DNA of 64,000 nt from Siphonodentalium dalli (taxonomy: Eukaryota; Mollusca; Scaphopoda; Gadilida; Siphonodentaliidae). The notes beneath the pieces were generated by a model, which worked only from the letters and a program-made list of their open reading frames with translations, was not told the origin of the DNA and made no database searches. A program made the position numbers and the translations under genes. Positions within the stretch are counted from its first letter, which is position 1. Each line of letters opens with the position of its first letter. Shown here in pieces: positions 54,972-64,000 of this stretch. The DNA lies in contig CP136063.1 in NCBI GenBank assembly GCA_032622095.1, positions 87,399,980 to 87,463,979 on the forward strand, in the 5' to 3' direction.

Positions 54972-55258
54972 TTAACCCTTTGAGTGCCAGGTCCGATTTT
55001 TGTATCAACCCATATACCCTGTGCCAATGCATTCTCTTATACATGCGAGTCGACCATAGGTCGCCTCGCATATATAAGACAATGCATTGGCCTAACAATT
55101 TTTCATCATTTGTTATTATTTTTTACAATTTTTTACAATTTTAATAATTTTTTTTAAATCTAAAAAAAAATAAATTTTTTTTTTTATTTTTTTAGGGCCG
55201 ATTTTACAGACCGTAAATTAGGGCCGATTTCATCGGCCCCTGGCACTGAAAGGGTTAA
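54972..55258. repeat. TTAA palindromic MITE, 37 bp upstream of SLC12 exon 11
   Basis: The ends are TTAACCCTTTGAGTGCCAGG and CCTGGCACTGAAAGGGTTAA. The left third matches the GTCCGATTTTTGTATCAACC family. The centre is the GCATTCTCTTATACATGCGA hairpin module. The right third has GGGCCGATTTCATCGGCC as in 18473-18709. It is therefore a mosaic of two TTAA families. Confidence 0.85.
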
Positions 55259-55295
55259 TATTCACTAACATCCTTTTTTGGTATTTTTTCTGCAG

Positions 55296-55451
55296 GTTGG
55301 CGTCCAGCTTTTAAGTATTACTCCAAATGGCTCAGTTTGTGTGGAGCTGTACTGTGCCTTGTTGTTATGTTTGTGATCAATTGGTGGACGGCTTTAATCA
55401 CGTTTGGTGTCGTTGCTGCCTTATTTATATATGTACATTACAGGAAACCAG
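55296..55451 (+). CDS. SLC12 exon 11: TM11 and TM12
   Basis: The acceptor is TTTCTGCAG|GTTGGC and the donor is AACCAG|GTGAGA. It enters and leaves in phase 1. It encodes [52 protein letters not shown]. This is the GWRPxFxYYxxWxxLxGA motif, two hydrophobic helices and the YxxYxKP transition to the cytoplasmic C-terminus. A TTAA palindrome ends 37 bp upstream. Confidence 0.96.
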
Positions 55452-55698
55452 GTGAGATTAAGTTCAATAACCCCTTGATAACTGAATGCATTCACCCACT
55501 CAATTCTGAAAGTATTTATCAGATTGGTTCATTCTTCATTTGTAGGTTGCTAGATACTATAAGCTGACAATAGTCAGAAAAACACTTGGGGGCTGATTTG
55601 AATTTTATGATATTTAATTCAGAGTGTTGAAAAAAAATTTAAATTGCCAAAAATGCTCTTGAATTTTATAATTGAGGGCCTTGAAAATTGTTAAGAAA

Positions 55699-56075
55699 TC
55701 TCATATATATTTTGAAGACCTCTGTCTTATGTCTGTCTGTCTGTATGTATGTCATTTATACAAATCTACGATTCTCGACCGATCGGGACGAAACTTGTGT
55801 GTAGTTTGACCAGGCGGTCGTCGTTGTCCTATTGGCGAGCCCGTGCGGCGCCCGCTTCGCGCATGCGCAGACGAGATCTCGGAAACGGGTGGAGCTATCG
55901 ACTTGAAATTTGCTATGTGAATGTATCTTGCCCCGGATACGAATTTTATCGGGTCGCCGAGCCCGTGCGACGCCAGCTTCGCGCATGCGCAGACGAGATC
56001 TCGGAAACGGGAAGAGCTATCGACTTGAAATGTGTTTTTTTAATAGCCCGGACAACGTCGGGGCTCATCGGCTAG
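55699..56075 (+). mobile_element. Helitron H1 (non-autonomous), first of the array
   Basis: It starts TCTCATATATATTTTGAAG after an A. It ends with a hairpin (CCCGGACAACGTCGGGG, 56047-56063) and then CTAG at 56072-56075. A GTCT microsatellite lies near the start. It contains two copies of the 118-122-bp unit (AGACGAGATCTCGGAAACGG). Confidence 0.85.
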
Positions 56076-56830
56076 TCTAATATATATTTGAGGAAAGTCT
56101 GTGTGAGCGTGATGGACTCGAACACGGCTGAACCGATTTCGTCGAAACTTGGTGCGGGCACGTAATTCGACCCGGGAACGAACATGGGCCCGTCCATTTG
56201 TCTGTGCGGCGTGACCTTGACCTTCAAACCGGTGACCTTCAACCTGTATCTCGGCTCCTGCTGAGCCGATTTGGACCAAATTTGGTATGTGGGGGCAGTG
56301 TGAGGCGCCAAGACATTTCGTCATGCCCGTGCGGTGTGACCTTTCAAATGACATTGAACCCGTATCTCGGGATCCCCTGGGCCGATTTCCCCCATTTGTG
56401 GGGTGTTGGTGTAGGTTGACCCCAGGAGTAACATGGGCATCTCCGTCTGTCCGTGCGGCGTGACCTTGACCTTCGAGTGACCTTGAACTCATATCTTGGG
56501 ATCCGCTGAGCCGATTTCCACCGAATTTGGTGGAAACGGGTAGTATGAGGCGCTGAGCAATTTCGTCACACCCGGATGCCCGTGCGGCGTGACCTTGACC
56601 TTCAAGTGACCTTGATTCTCTATCTCAGGATCCGATGGGATCGGGATGAAATTTCGTAGGTAGGGATGGTTCGGGTAGCCAAACATTTTCAACAGGTAGT
56701 GGCATGACCTTTCAAATGACCTTGAACCTGTATCTCGGTACCGCTGGGCCGATTTCCACCATTTTTGAGGTGTTGGTGTAAAAAAAAAAAAACACAACGA
56801 CTCTCCCCGTCAGGACGGGTACCCAGCTAG
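56076..56830 (+). mobile_element. Helitron H2 (non-autonomous)
   Basis: It starts TCTAATATATATTTGAGG immediately after the CTAG of H1. The interior repeats GTGCGGCGTGACCTTGACCT several times at 60-120 bp spacing. It ends with hairpin CCCGTCAGGACGGG and ACCCAGCTAG. ORFs in it follow the repeat units and are not proteins. Confidence 0.85.
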
Positions 56831-57623
56831 TCTATCTATTATATATTTTGGAAGATCTGTGTGTGTGTCTGTGTGTCTGTGTGATCGCGATGAACTCGAA
56901 AACGGCCAACCCGATTTCGATGAAACTTCGTATGTGTGGGTACTATCGGTCGGGAAGTGGCATAGGCATATTAATTTTCAGATCCGAAGTCAACTTTTCA
57001 CGTGCCGAGGTCAAATCTGTTTTACGCTGTGTTACGGGACTTTCATTTGAGTTCGGTGCTTACAAATCGATTCGAAACAGCGCGAATAATAAAATGCCAG
57101 TCATAATAATGACACTGTGAGAATCTTTCGTGTTTCCTCTTTCCAACGATATATAATGCGTATGTATCCGTTTTAGTTATCTGCCTCAATTATCAAGAAG
57201 AAGTGGTACTATCTTCCATCAGGATAAAAACAATGCATAACTTCTATGACGTCGTTAGAGGTCATAACGTTAGTTCACGTTAACGCTTAACCGGCCGATG
57301 CATTTGACTGTTTCAGACGTCTTGGCGATATCTCGGGCACCGATGGTAATTTATCTTTACGTTGAAACTTGATAATTAATGAGCGTGGGTATATGAGGCG
57401 CGTTTATATACTTGAGTGGAAATCAAATCGGGTTAAACTGGCGGATTTTTACGGACAAAATTTGATGCATAGGGTATCTCGGTATCCGCAGGGCCGATTT
57501 CCCGGTATCCGCTGGGCCGATTTCCACCATTTTTGGGGTGTTGGTGTTTGACCCCACCTGACCTTGACCTTCAAAATGGTAAATTCAAGGTCAAAGCCCG
57601 GACAAAGTCGGGTCACCTTCTAG
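56831..57623 (+). mobile_element. Helitron H3 (non-autonomous)
   Basis: It starts TCTATCTATTATATATTTTG directly after CTAG. It ends with hairpin CCCGGACAAAGTCGGG, then TCACCTTCTAG. Near the 3' end it shares GGGCCGATTTCCACCATTTT with H2. Confidence 0.85.
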
Positions 57624-57811
57624 TCTTCTATACTATATATTTTGAGAACTCCTTGTATTCGAGAGATAGCCCACACCCTCCGGACCTCAATGATATGATC
57701 GTGAATGAGTATTGATATACCCCACTAAACTTTGACAAACACCAGTAATGGTGTGTAGATCATTTACATATCTCTCCTATATATTTTGATACAATCTATC
57801 TAATTTACATA
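57624..57811 (+). mobile_element. Helitron H4, 3'-truncated, plus a second 5' end
   Basis: It begins TCTTCTATACTATATATTTT directly after CTAG. It has no recognisable hairpin/CTAG end. A second TC start (TCTCTCCTATATATTTTGAT) is at 57771. Confidence 0.65.
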
Positions 57812-58471
57812 TCTCTCTTATATATTTATGTTTGTGTGTGTGTTGTACTTCATACAAATCTACGATTCTCGACCGATCGGGACGAAACTTGGTACGTGTG
57901 TGTAGTTTGACCAGGCGGTGGTCGTTGTCGTATTGGCGAGCCCGTGCGACGCCCGTGCAGCGCATGCGCAGACGAGATCTCGGAAACGGGTGGAGCTATC
58001 GACTTGAAATTTGCTATGTGAATGTATCTTGCGCCGGGTACAAATTTTATCGGGTCGCCGAGCCCGTGCGACGCCCGTGCAGCGCATGCGCAGACGAGAT
58101 CTCGGAAACGGGTGGAGTTATCGACTTGAAATTTGCTATGTGAATGTAACTTGCGCCGGGTACAAATTTTATCGGGTCGCCGAGCCCGTGCGACGCCCGT
58201 GCAGCGCATGCGCAGACGAGATCTCGGAAACGGGTGGAGCTATCGACTTGAAATTTGGCATGTGAATGTATCTTGCGCCGGGTACAAATTTTATCGGGTC
58301 GTCGAGCCCGTGCGACGCCAGCTTCGCGCATACGCAGACCAGATCTCGAAACTGGTGGAGCTACCGGGTACAAATTTTTCTTATTGAAACGCGTGGAGCT
58401 AAAAATTAAAAAAAATATATAAAAAAATGTCATGTTTCGGACAAGCCGCCGGTGGCGGGCTAACCTGCTAG
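57812..58471 (+). mobile_element. Helitron H5 with four tandem 122-bp units
   Basis: It starts TCTCTCTTATATATTTATG after an A. It is the same subfamily as H1 (CTACGATTCTCGACCGATCG). Four units spaced 122 bp hold GTGCGACGCCCGTGCAGCGC. It ends with hairpin GCCGCCGGTGGCGGGC and CTGCTAG. The overlapping 84-103-codon ORFs of both strands are repeat translations. Confidence 0.85.
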
Positions 58472-59657
58472 TCTATACTATATATTTTGAGACTTCGTAT
58501 ATATGTGTGTGTGTGTGTACTTCATAGAATCCAAAACGCGTGTACAGATTGAGATCAAATTTCGTATGTAAGTGTAAAATCCCACCGACACCCGCCGTAA
58601 TCGTGTTTTCGAGAAGCTCTGAGCACCCTTTATCCACTCCCAGTCATCGAAATCAGCTCAAACGGCACGGCCGGGGTTAATAACGTCATTATATATATAT
58701 ATGAAGTCAGAGTCTCCAAAGTTATACCGGAACAAACACGTGTTTACGTCGTCTTGGGGGTCCACGATGGGAGTCTGACTTCAATGCAATGTTATCGCTC
58801 GAAACACGTGTTTACTTCGTGTTGAGGTTCACGATGGGAGTCTGACAATTGTTATCGCTCGAAATAGTACATTAGGACGGGAACGGCTGGACAGATTGAG
58901 CTCAAACTTCCTATCTAAAGTTAAAATATCACGTACGATGTCGTCCACACGCGTTTTCCAGAAGCTCCGAGCACCCGTACTCCACTCCCAGTCATAAAAA
59001 TCAGCTCAAACGGCACGGCCGGGGTTAATAACGTCATTATATATATATATACGAAGTCAACGTTATTAGCATCTGCATTGAGGGCATTTCCTAGAACGCA
59101 ACACGTGTTTTACGTCGTCTTGAGGTTCACGATGGGAGTCATTTCAATGCAATGTTATCGCTCGAAACACGTGTTTACTTCGTGTTGAGGTTCACGATGG
59201 GAGTCTGACATTTCAATGCAATGTTATCGCTCGAAATATTATGCAGAAAGGCAGATCTCGGAAACGGGTGGAGCTATCGACCTGAAATTTGCTATGTGAA
59301 TGTATCTTGCACCGGGTACAAATTTTATCGGGTCGCCGAGCCCATGCGACGCCCGTGCAGCGCATGCGCAGACGAGATCTCGGAAACGGGTGGAGCTATC
59401 GACTTGAAATTTGCTATGTGAATGTATCTTGGGCCGGGTACAAATTTGATCGGGTCGCCGAGCCCGTGCGACGTCAGCTTCGCGCATGCGCAGACCAGAT
59501 CTCGGAAACGGGTGGAGCTACCGGGTACAATTTTTTCTTATTGAAACGCGTGGAGCTAAAAATTAAAAAAAATATAAACAAATGTCACAATTAACTCATT
59601 GAAAAACAAAAAATGTCATGTTTCGGACAAGCCGCCGGTGGCGGGCTACCCTGCTAG
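58472..59657 (+). mobile_element. Helitron H6 with internal duplications
   Basis: It starts TCTATACTATATATTTTGAG directly after CTAG. It contains two diverged copies of a 360-bp block (CAGCTCAAACGGCACGGCCG near 58653 and 58998), copies of AACACGTGTTTACTTCGTGT, and two of the 122-bp units. It ends with the same GCCGCCGGTGGCGGGC hairpin and CTGCTAG as H5. Confidence 0.82.
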
Positions 59658-60747
59658 TACTATATATTTTGAGACTTCCGTATATATATATATACTTTAT
59701 AGAATCGAAAACGGCTGGCTCGATTGAGTTCAAACTTCCCATCTAAGGGTAAAAACCCACGAACACCGTAGTTGTCGCGTTTTGAAGAAGCTCTGAGCAC
59801 CCTTTATCCACTCCCAAATCACCGCAAAGGCACGGCGTGGGTTAATCAAGTGATTATTTAATGAGCGTTTGTTTTTGACGCATCGCTATAAAGAGCGTAT
59901 GTTTACCATTCAACGTTATTAGCATCTGCAGAGAGATATACGGGAACATTGAGTGGTTTCCTATGCGGGGAGATTTATTCGATGCCATAGTACTCTTACA
60001 ACATCATTGTTATAGTATGTATGACACTTAGGTCATTGCTTAGGGGGGGGGGGGTAGTTATAGGCATAATGCTTCTCAGAAATCCCGGTTACAAACCAAC
60101 ACTCACAATTTCGTATTTACGCAAACGTATACGGGAACAAGTGCTTTCCTATTTTTAGAACGCAACACATGATACCAAACAAAATTACGTCGCGTTGGTG
60201 ATTGCGTTCACGACGGGATTAATTGACTGTCTGCTCTTTGCGAGGATGGGGTTCACGACGGGATTAACTTTGCGGGGACTATTGACCATCTCGTAAGGGT
60301 GGACAACCTCTGTCAGGGGCTGCTCAATGGCCACGGGCAGGTTAAAAAAAAATCATACCTCTTCTGGGCTGGGCGTGTATAGACATGAGCGTGTTGTGTT
60401 CCTAAGAACGTGGAGCGTGTTGTGTTCCTAAGAACGCGGATCGGGTAAGTTTTTCCGCCCTAGGTGAGCTCAAACTTTGTATATAAGTGTAAAAACACAC
60501 GGGGATCGTCAACGTCGCTGTGTGTGAAACATTCTTATGTCTGTCGTTCCTAGGAACCGGGGAATTTTTCATCGGGTCAGTCTTAACCTTCAACGACCTT
60601 GACCTTGAACCTTGAAAATGATCAATTCAAGGTCAAATCGGGTAAAATATTGAAAAACCATATATTAACTCATTGAAAAACACAAACAAAATATAAAACA
60701 TTGTCATGTTTCTGACCAAGCACACCAGTGGCGGGCTAACCTGCTAG
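59658..60747 (+). mobile_element. Helitron H7
   Basis: It starts TACTATATATTTTGAGACTT directly after CTAG, with the initial TC lost. It contains a G tract (60045) and repeated TTCACGACGGGATTAA. It ends CCAGTGGCGGGCTAACCTGC TAG. Confidence 0.8.
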
Positions 60748-62088
60748 TCTACTATATATTTTGAGACTTCCGTATATATATATACTAGCAGATTAGCCAG
60801 CCAATGGCGGCATTGGTCCCATGGCTTTGGTCGATCCATTAATTTTAGTTTTTCAAGGTAACCCTGTACAGGCTTAAGGTACATCGGGCGGAAAGAACTG
60901 ACCCGATGAAAAATTGTTGAGCCCGACGTTGTCCGGGCTACTCAAAAACCAAATTTCAAGTCGATAGCTCCACCCGTTTCCGAGATCTGGTCTGCGCATG
61001 CGCGAAGCTGGCGTCGCACGGGCTCGGCGACCCGATAAAATTTGTATCCGGGGCAAGATACATTCACATACCAAATTTCAATCGATAGCTCCACCCGTTT
61101 CCGATTATCTCGTCTGCGCATGCGCTGCACGGGCATCGCACAGGCTCGCCAATATGACAGCGACGACCACCTGGTCAAACTACACTCAAGTACCAAGTTT
61201 CATCCCGATCGGTCGAGGTGTTGGTATCTGATGCAAAAGACGAAATTGTGAGTGTTGGTCAATAGTCCCCGCTTAGTTAATCCCATCGTAAATACGAAAT
61301 TGTGAGTGTTGGTTTGTAACCGGGATTTCTGAGAAGCATTATGCCTATAACTACCCCCCCCCCCCCCCCTAAGCCCTGACCTAAGTATCATACATACTAT
61401 AACAATGATGTTGTGGCATCCAAAACCACTCAATGTTCCCGTATATCTCTCTGCAGATGCTAATAACGTTGAATGGTAAACATGGGAAGTACATATATAT
61501 ATACGGAAGTCTCAAAATATATAGTATAGATATCCATTGTCCTTTATAGACTCGAAAACGGCTCGACCAATTGAGCCCAAACTTGCTATTTAAGGGTAAA
61601 AAGCCACGAGAAGTGTCATTGCACCACTTCTGAGAACGTCCGAGCACTCCTTCACCCTTCGCCCTGCCACCGTCGTTGGAATTGATGGGATAATGGGTTA
61701 ATGATTAAAGAGCGTTCGTATCTGCAGTGTCGTTGTTAAAGAGCGTTTATATACACTAGTATAAATACGGCTCAATCGAATGTCTCAGAAACTGGGGATA
61801 TCGAGACGAAATTTCCTACTTAGGGCTTCCAAAGGATGAGGGAGATTTTCGTCAGGTCAGTTTGTCCGCCTGAGGTGACCTTCACCTTGAAACGGGTACC
61901 CAAAATGACCTTGGGCGATAACTCGGTCGTCAGCGGTGATATCGACGTGAAATTTGTTATGTATGGTCAACTCGGGACGGGGAATATTTTTGTTGGCGTG
62001 CCTGTACAGGGTTACCTTGAAAAACAAAAATTCATGGATCGACCAAAGCCATGGGACCAATCCCGCCAGTGGCGGGCTAATCTGCTAG
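60748..62088 (+). mobile_element. Helitron H8, interrupted by reverse Helitron H9
   Basis: The 5' piece is 60748-60784 (TCTACTATATATTTTGAGAC). The 3' piece is 61531-62088, which continues as H7 does (TTTATAGACTCGAAAACGGC). It ends with hairpin CCCGCCAGTGGCGGG, TAATCTGCTAG and a T. Confidence 0.85.
60785..61530 (-). mobile_element. Helitron H9, nested in H8 in reverse orientation
   Basis: On the minus strand it starts TCTATACTATATATTTTGAG (at 61530) and ends CTAG (at 60785). The flanks are A and T, as Helitrons require. It carries 122-bp units and a C tract. Its interior is a chimera of H5-like and H7-like sequence. Confidence 0.88.
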
Positions 62089-62242
62089 TAGCCTTGAATT
62101 GTCTGCCGCATGAGGGAACCCCGCATCCATATAAATGGCATAAAACTCATGGTGTTTCATTCTTGATATATTCCTCTCCATAGTCTCTTGTCTGAATGTA
62201 GTTGTCCTCTGCTCTATTCAATCCAAAGGTGGACAAGCAGAA

Positions 62243-62505
62243 TTAATCCTTTTATGGCAGGAGCTTCGTTGCTGCAGCATTAATTATCCTGTGCCAGTGC
62301 ATTCTTTAATATATGTGAGTCTCCCATAGGGAACCTCACATATGTAGGAGTATGCACTGGCTTACAAGGTCAAGGTAAATATTGTTAGGCCAATGTATTC
62401 TCTTATATATGAAAGGCTCCTTATGGTAGACTCGCATATATAAAAGAATGCATTGGCACAGGGTTTTCGCATAATTGCAGGAAGCTCCTGTCATGGAAGG
62501 GTTAA
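62243..62505. repeat. TTAA palindromic MITE, 75 bp upstream of SLC12 exon 12
   Basis: The ends are TTAATCCTTTTATGGCAGGA and TCCTGTCATGGAAGGGTTAA. It has two hairpins, CAGTGCATTCTTTAATATAT and CAATGTATTCTCTTATATAT with complements, separated by GTCAAGGTAAATATTGTTAG. Same type as 3507-3758. Confidence 0.82.
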
Positions 62506-62580
62506 TATGGTGAGGTGGAGACATTTCCACTGATAAAACATCAGTCTTAGTTTTCTAATTATTGGCTTTATCATTTACAG

Positions 62581-62680
62581 ATGTCAACTGGGGATCATCA
62601 ACGCAGGCACATGTATATAAGAATGCTCTGCAAACAACACTAAAGCTGTTAAATGTGGAGGACCACATTAAAAACTTCAG
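62581..62680 (+). CDS. SLC12 exon 12: start of cytoplasmic C-terminal domain, GC donor
   Basis: The acceptor is CATTTACAG|ATGTCA. It enters in phase 1 and leaves in phase 2. It encodes [34 protein letters not shown], the conserved VNWGSSxQAxxYxxAL and VEDHxKNFRPQ start of the SLC12 C-terminal domain. The frame and homology require the exon to end at AACTTCAG before GCATGT, giving a GC-AG intron. The nearest GT (62685) would shift the next exon out of frame. Confidence 0.93.
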
Positions 62681-63238
62681 GCATGTATTCTATGTAAATA
62701 TGTCAGATCGAGTATCGAGTGGTAACTTTTCTAGAACTTCCTTTGCCGAAATATATTTCTACTTCTACGGGTTAATAGAAATGAGTGGTGTCCCATTCGT
62801 AGGTCTTCATCAGTTGGTATGTTACAAGAAGTACATAATGGTGATTAATGAACCGTGATAATTAGACTTGTCTGCCAAATTTATGCCTATATTTTTTGCC
62901 TGAGCTGTGGGAAGACAATTGATAGGACACATCATCTAATAGATGGTTTTAAAAACATTTAAAAATATAACAATGACACTTTTGGTTGTTACAAACCGGC
63001 CATAATAAGCTATTCCTGTTGTTTTGCAAATGCATGAGCAGCAACGATTAAAATATTTAAAAATAGATATGTTCATGAATGTTTCATGCAGAAGCTTTTT
63101 CTCAAATCACACGTATTAGCCAAACACCGCAGAATGACAACTTTAGAAAATATAGTGGTACATTTTCATAACAGCATCAGTGTCTCCTACCAGCATTATA
63201 GTAATTCAGCAGGTCCCACCAGCATCATAGCCAATTAG

Positions 63239-63390
63239 TACAGTAATGCCCTAAATAATCGACTTCTTAACAATAGCAGAATTATGGGTAATTTTTCAGG
63301 ATTTAGTCGGAAATATGGCTTGTTGCCATTCATCGGAAAGCTCTCAGTGATGCTATCGTTAAGAAGTCGATTATTTAGGGCATTACTGTA
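63239..63390. repeat. Palindromic MITE P, right arm mostly deleted, 55 bp upstream of SLC12 exon 13
   Basis: The left arm is complete to CATCGGAAAGCTCTCAGTGA. The right arm keeps only GTTAAGAAGTCGATTATTTA GGGC to the end. CGACTTCTTAAC and GTTAAGAAGTCG are matched in both arms. Confidence 0.9.
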
Positions 63391-63445
63391 GGACCCCTTA
63401 TACAGGGTTGGTTACCATATTATCATTTCCGACATCTATTTTCAG

Positions 63446-63557
63446 ACCCCAGGTGCTAGTTCTATCTGGTTTACCCAGTTCTCGTCCAGCATTGGTTGAT
63501 TTTGTATCGATGTTCACCAGGAAGATCAGTTTGATGGTTTGCGGAAACATTCTTTCT
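63446..63557 (+). CDS. SLC12 exon 13: C-terminal domain continues
   Basis: The acceptor is TTTTCAG|ACCCCA and the donor is CTTTCT|GTAAGT. It enters in phase 2 and leaves in phase 0. With the split Arg it reads [38 protein letters not shown]. This matches RPQCLVxTGxPxxRPALxxxVxxFTxxxxLMICGHV of NKCC/NCC. The gene continues beyond the window. Confidence 0.95.
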
Positions 63558-64000
63558 GTAAGTTTTCTACATCATCGCTGTTATTTTAAAAATTTATACA
63601 TTGCGAATTGGCATGTATAGTATAATTTGACTTTGCGTCATCATACAATCAGTTTCTATTATCAAATTCGACTATACACTCCAATGCGAAGTGTATTTAT
63701 TTCTTTTGTAATTCGACTGTATGTTTATGTTGAAATTGTGGTAACAGATGTGCATATTTTGGTTTCCGAAACCTGCCATGTAAGGCCAAACAAAAAAATA
63801 TATTTGATTCTCAGATAATTTTGATTCTCAGGCAATGAGGGAGCAAGGGTTTTATTTATTTATTTATTTTGTTCTGCCCATAGTAAGCATGGGTTATTAT
63901 ACCTTCCTAGGTCCAGAAAATGTAGGGAGAACTTTATAATTGATATAAACTAATTTAATCTGATATAAAGAATGACAAATTATGACATTGTACTACCTAT

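Larger units (their letters stand above)
9897..63557 (+). other. Span of SLC12 cation-chloride cotransporter gene (13 exons seen, partial at both ends)
   Basis: Thirteen exons join in one open frame of 579 codons with compatible phases. The product is an electroneutral cation-chloride symporter of the plasma membrane. Family-diagnostic blocks occur in order: KFGWIKGVL before TM1, NIWGVMLF in TM1, [17 protein letters not shown] before and in TM3, [18 protein letters not shown] in TM6, [19 protein letters not shown] in TM8, APIISNFF in TM10, and [11 protein letters not shown] in the C-terminal domain. KCCs (SLC12A4-7) and SLC12A8/9 lack several of these, so this is the NKCC/NCC branch. Upstream N-terminal exon(s) and most of the C-terminal domain lie outside the window or were not found. 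About 97 percent of the span is intron, mostly mobile DNA. Confidence 0.95.

Noticed and set aside
57832-59594. Overlapping 84-128-codon ORFs with RMRRRDLGNGWSYRLEICYV-type repeats
   Set aside because: They are produced by the 122-bp tandem unit of the Helitrons. The unit is open on both strands and frames shift between Helitrons, so no protein is supported.
62243-62505. Palindromic stretches as CRISPR or bacterial-terminator-like arrays
   Set aside because: The hairpins are dispersed MITEs with TTAA or 8-bp duplications in a eukaryotic intron. There are no regular spacers and no neighbouring cas-type genes.
3317-63390. Recurrent small ORFs reading GNFSGFSRKYGLLPFIGKLS or MNGNKPYFRLNPEKLPIILL on both strands
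   Set aside because: They are translations of the two arms of palindromic MITE P, repeated wherever the MITE lies and cut by its deletions. They are not a gene family.

Overview
The window is a piece of a metazoan nuclear genome. It is AT-rich, has GT-AG introns, very long introns and a very high load of interspersed repeats. The mixture of palindromic MITEs, hAT and TTAA-type DNA transposons, Helitrons and minisatellite-bearing elements resembles marine invertebrates such as molluscs, brachiopods and their relatives. The species cannot be named from the sequence alone.

One host gene runs left to right through most of the window. Thirteen consecutive coding exons (9897-63557, 1737 nt, 579 codons, all phases compatible) encode a cation-chloride cotransporter of the SLC12A1/2/3 (NKCC/NCC) group. 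They run from the cytoplasmic N-terminal tail through all 12 membrane segments into the start of the C-terminal regulatory domain. The first exon(s) and the rest of the C-terminus are not in view. The TM3 motif carries Tyr where NCC has His, so I infer a K+-transporting NKCC-type protein. The intron after exon 12 uses a GC donor.

Layout: 1-9896 is upstream intron or flank with palindromic MITEs, a 335-bp tandem duplication and a minisatellite. 9897-10025 is exon 1. The 12.9-kb intron 1 holds a tyrosine-recombinase relic and a 1.9-kb TTAA element with a 152-codon ORF. 22951-23122 is exon 2. The 15-kb intron 2 holds a pearl/CvA-like minisatellite element (23.5-25.2 kb) and a 7.5-kb long inverted repeat (28169-35672) with two nested hAT-like insertions. 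Exons 3 to 11 lie between 38143 and 55451. Their introns hold a 5'-truncated non-LTR retrotransposon with a 94-bp target duplication (46.3-47.6 kb) and a hAT relic inserted in another coding relic (52.4-53.8 kb). Intron 11 holds a 6.4-kb head-to-tail Helitron array (55699-62088) with one Helitron nested in reverse. Exons 12 and 13 close the window.

The most unusual patterns are these. A family of about 19 near-perfect palindromic MITEs has arms that change together. Half-palindromes break at the symmetry axis, and one is joined axis-to-axis with another family. MITE ends lie within about 80 bp upstream of 9 of the 13 acceptor sites. The Helitron array has exact CTAG/TC junctions. No rRNA, tRNA, CRISPR array or prokaryotic feature was seen.
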